Below, piece by piece: positions 13,766 through 17,992 of a stretch of DNA of 17,992 nt. The notes under the pieces are model-generated. The model saw only the letters and a program-made list of their open reading frames with translations, had not been told where the DNA came from and did no database searches. The stretch is from a bacterium. Lineage in GTDB: Bacteria > SZUA-79 > Acidulodesulfobacterales > Acidulodesulfobacteraceae. Position 1 is the stretch's first letter, and each line of letters starts with the position of its first letter. The DNA lies in assembly GCA_021806125.1 (NCBI GenBank), contig JAJZYC010000010.1, forward strand, positions 1-17,992, in the 5' to 3' direction. Both the position numbers and the translations under genes were made by a program.

Positions 13766-14827
13766 CTATACTGTTTTATTTATTTCCAAATCCCGCTTTA
13801 TTATATTAAAAATGTCATCGGGTAAAATTCTTTTCATGCATAAAACGCATTCCGTCAAATTATTATTTTCTATTTTATTTAACGGACATTCTTTTTTAAA
13901 ACACGGTATGCATATAAGATTGTCTCTTAAAACGGTAAAATTTTTTCCGACCGGACCGGTCAGCGCCGGGTCGGTAGGTCCGAACAGCGCTAACGTTTTA
14001 AGCCCGCCGAGCGAAGATGCGATATGCATAAGTCCGGAATCGGGAGTTATAAAATAATCCATTCCCGCAAGGAGTTCCTTGGCCTGCTTCAAAGTCGTCC
14101 TGCCGACCGCGCTTGCAATTTTAGGGCTGTTTATAGCTTTTAAGATTTCGTCCGCCAGATAATCTTCGCCTTTGCCTCCAAATATTACTATATTGGCGTT
14201 AAAAGAATTTATCAATCTTTTAGAAATCTCAATAAAATATCTAAGGGGCCATCTTTTGGTCTTCCATGCTCCGGTAGGATTTATTCCTATAAATATTTCT
14301 TTTTTTGCCGGTTTTGGAAAATTGCTTTCCAAAAAATTAGAAGCGAATTTTTTATCTTCTTCGGACGTTACGAGCGTAGGCTCAGGTTCTTTTATTTTTT
14401 CGCCGCCCACGCCGGAGGCTAAAAAAAGATAAAATTGAACGGCATGTTCCGGCGGCCTTCCTTTCCTTGCAATCTTTTTATTGCTTAAAAACCCGAGGTC
14501 CGCATATTCTTCGGTATATCTCAACGGCGCTCCGCTTAGAAAAGCAAAAATAGACGTTCTGTCAACCCCCTGCAAATCTATCGATAAATCATAACGGCGC
14601 TTCCTTAATTTCTTAACTAACGATAAATAGTCCTTGATTTTGAATTTTTTTTTATCGATAATTAAGACTTCATCTACATGTGGGTTTAAAAGAGCGATAT
14701 CTCCGGCTTTATCTTCTACGAGCCACGTAATAAAACTGTCGGGATACCCCTTTCTAATAGATTCTATTGCCGGAGTAGCAAGAAGGCAGTCGCCTATAGA
14801 GCTTAATTTTATTATTAATATGTTCAT
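13766..14827 (-). CDS. GT9 glycosyltransferase, heptosyltransferase I (WaaC)-like
   Basis: A 353-residue GT9 enzyme. The start MNILIIKLSSIGDCLLATPA aligns directly with the E. coli WaaC opening, with D13 in the SSIGD loop at the catalytic position. It continues with DLQG (near 83-86), NPTGAWKTKRWP (about 182-193, with a Lys at the phosphate-binding site) and TPDSGLMHIASSLG plus LALFGPTDP, the ADP-heptose-binding signature. The C-terminus has a Cys cluster (CIPC, ECPL, ECVLC) also present in the next gene. The family adds L,D-heptose from ADP-heptose to Kdo-lipid A. An AGGT ribosome-binding site lies seven bases before the ATG, within a short palindrome (CCTATATAGG, 14835-14844). Confidence 0.92.
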   Translation of the reverse strand: MNILIIKLSSIGDCLLATPAIESIRKGYPDSFITWLVEDKAGDIALLNPHVDEVLIIDKKKFKIKDYLSLVKKLRKRRYDLSIDLQGVDRTSIFAFLSGAPLRYTEEYADLGFLSNKKIARKGRPPEHAVQFYLFLASGVGGEKIKEPEPTLVTSEEDKKFASNFLESNFPKPAKKEIFIGINPTGAWKTKRWPLRYFIEISKRLINSFNANIVIFGGKGEDYLADEILKAINSPKIASAVGRTTLKQAKELLAGMDYFITPDSGLMHIASSLGGLKTLALFGPTDPALTGPVGKNFTVLRDNLICIPCFKKECPLNKIENNNLTECVLCMKRILPDDIFNIIKRDLEINKTV

Positions 14828-14858
14828 ATTTATACCTATATAGGGAGCAGGTATTAAT

Positions 14859-15644
14859 TTAATAAAAGAGCCTTACTTTCCATATTTTTCTTTTGAATTT
14901 AAAAAAATCCGTATTATGTCTTACCGCAACTCTTTTTAACGCGAAAAAATCCGCCCCTTTTTTTACTATGCCGGTTTTAGTAATACATGCGCCGTAAAAA
15001 CCCGCTTTTTCAACCAGCTTTTCCGTTTCTTCGGTATAATCTCCGTAGGGGTAGGCAAAAAAATTTACGCTTGCTCCCAATAAATCTTCCAGATTTTTTT
15101 TTGAAAGAGAAATTTCGTTAAAAGCTTCCTCAGGCGAAATTTTAGTAAGACGGGGATGGGTCATGGTATGGGCGCCTATTTCTATGCCCCATCCAAACAT
15201 TTCTTTAAGCTCGGATAAGTCAAGCATTTCGTCCCTATTTTCCCCGTTTTTCATATCCCATTCGTTAAGCCCGCCTATGAGTCCGGGAACCATAAAAACG
15301 GTAGCTTTGACCCCGTTATTCCTCATGACCTTTAATCCGCCCGAATAAACGGACTTTGAGCCGTCGTCAAATGTAATAGCCGCATACTTTTTCTTTTCGA
15401 GGACAGGGGTTAAATTAATAAGTTGCGGCGAATCCGGCGAACCGGCTTCCTTTGCTTTGTAATAATAATCGTATAAAGTTTTAAGTTCGGAAAGCGTCAA
15501 AAAAGTATATCCCTTATTTTTTAAATATTTGATTTGCCTGTCGAAATCGTACTCCGTAACATAAAGCCCCGGGAATTTTGCGTTTTGAGGATATTTTCCT
15601 ATTTTATGATATAAAAGAATCGTGAATTTCGGATTTTTAGCCAT
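14859..15644 (-). CDS. Polysaccharide deacetylase (NodB domain, CE4)
   Basis: A 261-residue CE4 deacetylase-family protein. The NodB motifs are complete: LLYHKI near the N-terminus, TFDDG (91-95, catalytic D93 and metal ligand D94), HTMTH (159-163, both metal-binding His) and AYPYGD (197-202). No signal peptide or membrane helix is visible, so it should act in the cytoplasm, for example on a lipid-linked or nucleotide-linked N-acetyl sugar, instead of on peptidoglycan. A short insertion (about 55-85) separates the first motif from the catalytic strand. It is the first gene of the long minus-strand series, 31 bases before the heptosyltransferase I-like gene. No ribosome-binding site is seen before the ATG and a -10 hexamer lies only 11 bases away, so a near-leaderless mRNA is possible. 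Confidence 0.9.
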   Translation of the reverse strand: MAKNPKFTILLYHKIGKYPQNAKFPGLYVTEYDFDRQIKYLKNKGYTFLTLSELKTLYDYYYKAKEAGSPDSPQLINLTPVLEKKKYAAITFDDGSKSVYSGGLKVMRNNGVKATVFMVPGLIGGLNEWDMKNGENRDEMLDLSELKEMFGWGIEIGAHTMTHPRLTKISPEEAFNEISLSKKNLEDLLGASVNFFAYPYGDYTEETEKLVEKAGFYGACITKTGIVKKGADFFALKRVAVRHNTDFFKFKRKIWKVRLFY

Positions 15645-15655
15645 ATTAAATATAT

Positions 15656-15683
15656 ATTATACTATAAATATAAATTTTTTAAA
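15656..15683 (-). promoter_or_regulatory. Candidate promoter of the deacetylase-led operon
   Basis: In the 89-base divergent gap, the minus strand has TATAAT (15656-15661) and TTTAAA (15678-15683) with a 16-base spacer. Transcription would start near 15649, only about five bases before the ATG. On the plus strand a TATAAT at 15705-15710 may serve the GT2 gene but lacks a good -35 hexamer. AT richness makes chance hexamers common. Confidence 0.4.
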
Positions 15684-15733
15684 TTGTATATTGCTTCAAA
15701 ACATTATAATATATTTATTAAGGAATAAAAAAT

Positions 15734-16492
15734 ATGACCGAAAATTTAGATTACAAAAAATATAAAAACGCCAAGACTTCATTATCCATAATAATTCCGG
15801 CTTACAACGAAGAAAAAAGAATCAAACAGACTATAATCGCATTAAGGTCGTATCTGAAGCCTAAAAAATATATTTACGAAATTATAGTCGTGGACGACGG
15901 AAGCACGGACGGAACTTTAAGCGTGCTTAAAGATACCCTTTCGGCCGACTTAAGAGTCATTACTATAACTAAAAGCGGTAAAGGCGCCGCGGTCAAAGAA
16001 GGCGTTATGTCCGCGGATAAAGAAAACGAATATGTTTTTTTTATGGACGCGGATTTATCGACCGACCCATCTGAAATCGGGGCTTTTATAGACATATTCA
16101 AAGAAGAACCGGAAACGAACGCTATAATAGGTTCCCGCTATCTGCCGGAAGGCTCGGTTATAATTCAACCGCCTTTCAGAAATCTGGTAGGCAGAACATT
16201 CAGCCTGATTAAATCAAAACTTCTAGGAATAAATTTCTTCGACTCGCAGTGCGGATTCAAGGCGTTCAGGATGCAGACCGCAAAAAAGCTTTTTGCAAAA
16301 TCCGAAATAAAAGGCTTTTCGTTTGACGTCGAAATACTTTATATAGCGCTTTTGAACGGCATAAAGGTAAAAGAAAAGAGTGTGAACTGGCATCATAAGC
16401 CTGGAGGACACGTAAATTTAATTGCCGATTCGATACCTATGTTAATAGAACTTTTTCAAGTATTCTTAAATAGAAACAAGTATTTTTTATAA
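15734..16492 (+). CDS. GT2 glycosyltransferase, DPM1/Alg5-like polyprenyl-phosphate sugar transferase
   Basis: A 252-residue GT2 protein close in pattern to dolichyl-phosphate glucose/mannose synthases. It has SIIIPAYNEEKRI (18-30), IVVDDGSTDGT (51-61), SGKGAAVKEGV (81-91), the DxD-containing DADLSTD (105-111), IIGSRYLPEGS (131-141), FFDSQCGFKAFR (168-179) and GFSFDVEIL (194-202). This order is typical of the Alg5-like branch, which charges a polyprenyl phosphate with a hexose for later transfer across the membrane. No C-terminal membrane helix pair is present. The ATG has AAGGA nine bases upstream. It is divergent from the deacetylase operon and precedes the DNA glycosylase gene by 16 bases. 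Confidence 0.92.
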   Translation: MTENLDYKKYKNAKTSLSIIIPAYNEEKRIKQTIIALRSYLKPKKYIYEIIVVDDGSTDGTLSVLKDTLSADLRVITITKSGKGAAVKEGVMSADKENEYVFFMDADLSTDPSEIGAFIDIFKEEPETNAIIGSRYLPEGSVIIQPPFRNLVGRTFSLIKSKLLGINFFDSQCGFKAFRMQTAKKLFAKSEIKGFSFDVEILYIALLNGIKVKEKSVNWHHKPGGHVNLIADSIPMLIELFQVFLNRNKYFL

Positions 16493-16508
16493 ATTTTTCT
16501 GGATAGAG

Positions 16509-17198
16509 ATGGCTTTTAAGAAATTGGACAAATCTTTTTACGTCAGGGAAGACACGGTAAAAATCGCAAAGGAACTTATTGGGAAATATTTATTGACGGA
16601 TATCGGCGGGGGAGGGATTACCGGAGGAAAAATAGTCGAGACGGAGGCATACTTAGGGGCCATAGATAAGGCATCCCACGGATACGGCAACCGCAAAACC
16701 GAAAGAAATAAAAACCTTTACAAAGAGGGCGGATATGCCTACGTTTATTTTATCTACGGCATGTATTATCTATTCAACGTAGTAACCGGCAGGGAGAATA
16801 ACGCCGACGCCGTTTTGATAAGGGCTGTAGAGCCGGAAATAGGCTTAGACATTATGCTTATGAGAAAAGAAAGAGCTAAAGCGGGGAAATCCAAGCTAAA
16901 GAATAAAACAGGTAAAAATAAAACCGCAGTCGGGATCAGCAGGTTCACGTCCGGTCCCGGTCTTTTAACTATAGCGCTCGGAATAGATTTAAGGCATAAC
17001 GGTATTCCCGTCTGCGAAAATAATAATAATATAGATAATAAAAAAAATAAACTGGATATCTGGCTTGAAGACAGGAATATAAATATAACGGCGGAAGATA
17101 TTATCGAGACGCCTAGAATAGGCGTAGGGTACGCCGCAGAACACGCCTTACTGCCGTATAGGTTTAAGTTGAAAGGAAATAATTGGGTCAGCAGATAA
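16509..17198 (+). CDS. mpg: DNA-3-methyladenine glycosylase, AAG/MPG family
   Basis: A 229-residue base-excision repair enzyme that removes alkylated purines such as 3-methyladenine. VETEAYLG (43-50) contains E46, matching the catalytic Glu125 of human AAG, with Y48 and H57 matching Tyr127 and His136. Further family blocks are GNRKTERN (60-67), AYVYFIYGMYYLFNVVTG (77-94, with N90 at the Asn169 position), AVLIRAVEP (101-109) and TSGPGLL (147-153). A basic Lys-rich loop (about 119-140) and an Asn-rich stretch (171-180) are small insertions. GGATAGAG before the ATG acts as the ribosome-binding site. It shares a transcript with the GT2 gene, although the functions appear unrelated. Confidence 0.95.
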   Translation: MAFKKLDKSFYVREDTVKIAKELIGKYLLTDIGGGGITGGKIVETEAYLGAIDKASHGYGNRKTERNKNLYKEGGYAYVYFIYGMYYLFNVVTGRENNADAVLIRAVEPEIGLDIMLMRKERAKAGKSKLKNKTGKNKTAVGISRFTSGPGLLTIALGIDLRHNGIPVCENNNNIDNKKNKLDIWLEDRNINITAEDIIETPRIGVGYAAEHALLPYRFKLKGNNWVSR

Positions 17199-17263
17199 AA
17201 GCAAATTTTATATATTGCATTAACCCCGACCCAAAATAAAATAAATAAAATCTTGAATAAAAG

Positions 17264-17320
17264 TTATTTCTTTTTTGTCGATGGTTTCTTTGTTTCTTTT
17301 TTTATCGGCTTATTTGCCAT
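17264..17320 (-). CDS. Candidate 18-residue Lys-rich small protein
   Basis: A short ORF encodes MANKPIKKETKKPSTKKK, with nine Lys in 18 residues. Its case rests on translation signals: GGAGGTGA, an eight-base perfect match to the anti-Shine-Dalgarno sequence, ends six bases before the ATG. That site overlaps the last codons and TGA stop of the epimerase gene (stop at 17326-17328), leaving five bases between the two reading frames. Such peptides are often ribosome- or nucleic acid-associated, but nothing shows that here. No terminator hairpin is seen downstream to 17199. It may be chance, a coupled small protein, or a remnant. Confidence 0.45.
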   Translation of the reverse strand: MANKPIKKETKKPSTKKK

Positions 17321-17325
17321 TGTAT

Positions 17326-17992
17326 TCACCTCCGGTTATTGAGTAGGAACCATTTATATGTTTCCTTAATTCCTTCGCCAAAATCAGTTTCCGGTATAAA
17401 ATTCATATCTTTTTTAATTTTATCGTAATTCAAACAGCTTGTTTTCTGTTCGCCGAGTTTAGCGGGTCCGTGAACCTCTTTATATTTATTATCGAAATTT
17501 TTATTAATTTCTTTAAATAAATCGTTCACGCTGAGCTCTATAGAGGTGCCGACATTATATATTCCGATTTTATCCGTATTTTCCAGCGATAAAATATTCG
17601 CCTTAACGACGTCTTTAACATAAACGTAATCGCGGGTTTGATTTCCGTCTCCGTTAATGACCGGCTGTCCGCCGTTAAGCATCTTATTTAAAAAAATCGC
17701 TACGACTCCGGCTTCTCCGTGAGGATTCTGCCTCGGACCGTAAACGTTTCCGTAACGAAGGGATACATATTTAAGTCCGAATACTTCGCTGTAATAATTT
17801 AAAAATTTATCCGTTGCAAGTTTTGCTATTCCGTAAGGAGACAGCGGCCATTCCGGGTGGTTTTCGGGAGTAGGCCTGACGTCCGTATCGCCGTATATAG
17901 CGCCGCCCGTAGAAGAAAAAATAAATTTCTTTACCTTGATATCGTTGGAAAGTTTAATAAGATTTAACGTCCCCATAATATTAGTCTGAGCA
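17326..17992 (-). CDS. NAD-dependent epimerase, UDP-glucose 4-epimerase-like (N-terminus outside window)
   Basis: An extended short-chain dehydrogenase, open at the right edge. The reading frame continues past the Met at 17976 (preceding codons read AQTNI), so that Met is internal and about 90 residues with the GxxGxxG NAD loop are missing. Visible features are FSSTGGAIYGD with the catalytic Ser/Thr region, SPYGIAK with the YxxxK pair, RYGNVYGPRQNPHGEAGVVAIF, and DYVYVKDVVKAN. These fit GalE or related UDP-sugar 4-epimerases that supply galactose-type or uronic donors for surface polysaccharide. The C-terminal part is complete and ends with KWFLLNNRR. The final codons and stop form the ribosome-binding site of a small downstream ORF. 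Confidence 0.93.
   Translation of the reverse strand, partial: AQTNIMGTLNLIKLSNDIKVKKFIFSSTGGAIYGDTDVRPTPENHPEWPLSPYGIAKLATDKFLNYYSEVFGLKYVSLRYGNVYGPRQNPHGEAGVVAIFLNKMLNGGQPVINGDGNQTRDYVYVKDVVKANILSLENTDKIGIYNVGTSIELSVNDLFKEINKNFDNKYKEVHGPAKLGEQKTSCLNYDKIKKDMNFIPETDFGEGIKETYKWFLLNNRR

Noticed and set aside
17199..17263. Terminator between the DNA glycosylase gene and the small minus-strand ORF
   Set aside because: Only a four-base GCAA/TTGC pairing is visible, too weak to call; this stretch appears to be plain AT-rich spacer.
17974..17976. ATG at 17976 as the true start of the epimerase
   Set aside because: The frame stays open to the window edge and the upstream codons (AQTNI) fit the conserved helix of this family; the NAD-binding domain would otherwise be missing.

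Overview
This AT-rich window reads as a chromosomal segment of a Gram-negative bacterium. It has heptose-type LPS core genes (an RfaE1-type heptose kinase and two GT9 heptosyltransferases) and a remA-gmk-rpoZ-rel housekeeping block. From general knowledge, that block order is typical of deltaproteobacteria-like lineages; an acidophilic Sva0485/Acidulodesulfobacterales-type genome would fit, but the placement is inference. Genes are dense, and no non-coding stretch exceeds about 210 bases. I see no phage, insertion sequence or CRISPR array.

Layout. 1-3659 (minus): rfbA, a small lipoprotein, a small PnuC-like membrane protein, tRNA-Glu(CTC) with its own promoter, a CLC chloride channel/transporter with CBS domains, and the start of a zinc alcohol dehydrogenase cut by the left edge. 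3745-5088 (plus): an RlmD/RumA-type rRNA uracil methyltransferase with a TTG start, divergent from rfbA and closed by a clear terminator. 5142-5339 (minus): rpmB under a perfect consensus sigma-70 promoter. 5546-5758 (plus): a DUF2892 membrane protein, closed by a bidirectional terminator. 5825-15644 (minus): a ten-gene collinear series, in transcription order polysaccharide deacetylase, heptosyltransferase I-like, second GT9, GT2-like transferase, GT4 transferase, rfaE1, remA, gmk, rpoZ, rel. 15734-17198 (plus): a DPM1/Alg5-like GT2 transferase and a 3-methyladenine DNA glycosylase. 17264-17992 (minus): the C-terminal part of a GalE-type epimerase cut by the right edge, followed by an 18-codon basic ORF with a very strong ribosome-binding site.

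How the genes fit together. The sugar genes describe envelope polysaccharide work: nucleotide-sugar supply (rfbA, epimerase), heptose activation (rfaE1), inner-core assembly (two GT9 enzymes), further sugar addition (GT2, GT4, Alg5-like) and possible sugar trimming (deacetylase). They run straight into guanylate kinase, RNA polymerase omega and the (p)ppGpp synthetase/hydrolase, so envelope assembly and growth control may share transcription. Two structured gaps break up the second part: an 83-base inverted-repeat element abutting the gmk stop codon, and a hairpin that swallows the rpoZ stop codon.

No complete novel defence or mobile system is visible. The most unusual items are the channel-like Glu-Val pair in the CLC protein, the palindromic repeat between gmk and rpoZ, the rpoZ-rel hairpin, and the 18-residue lysine-rich ORF after the epimerase.
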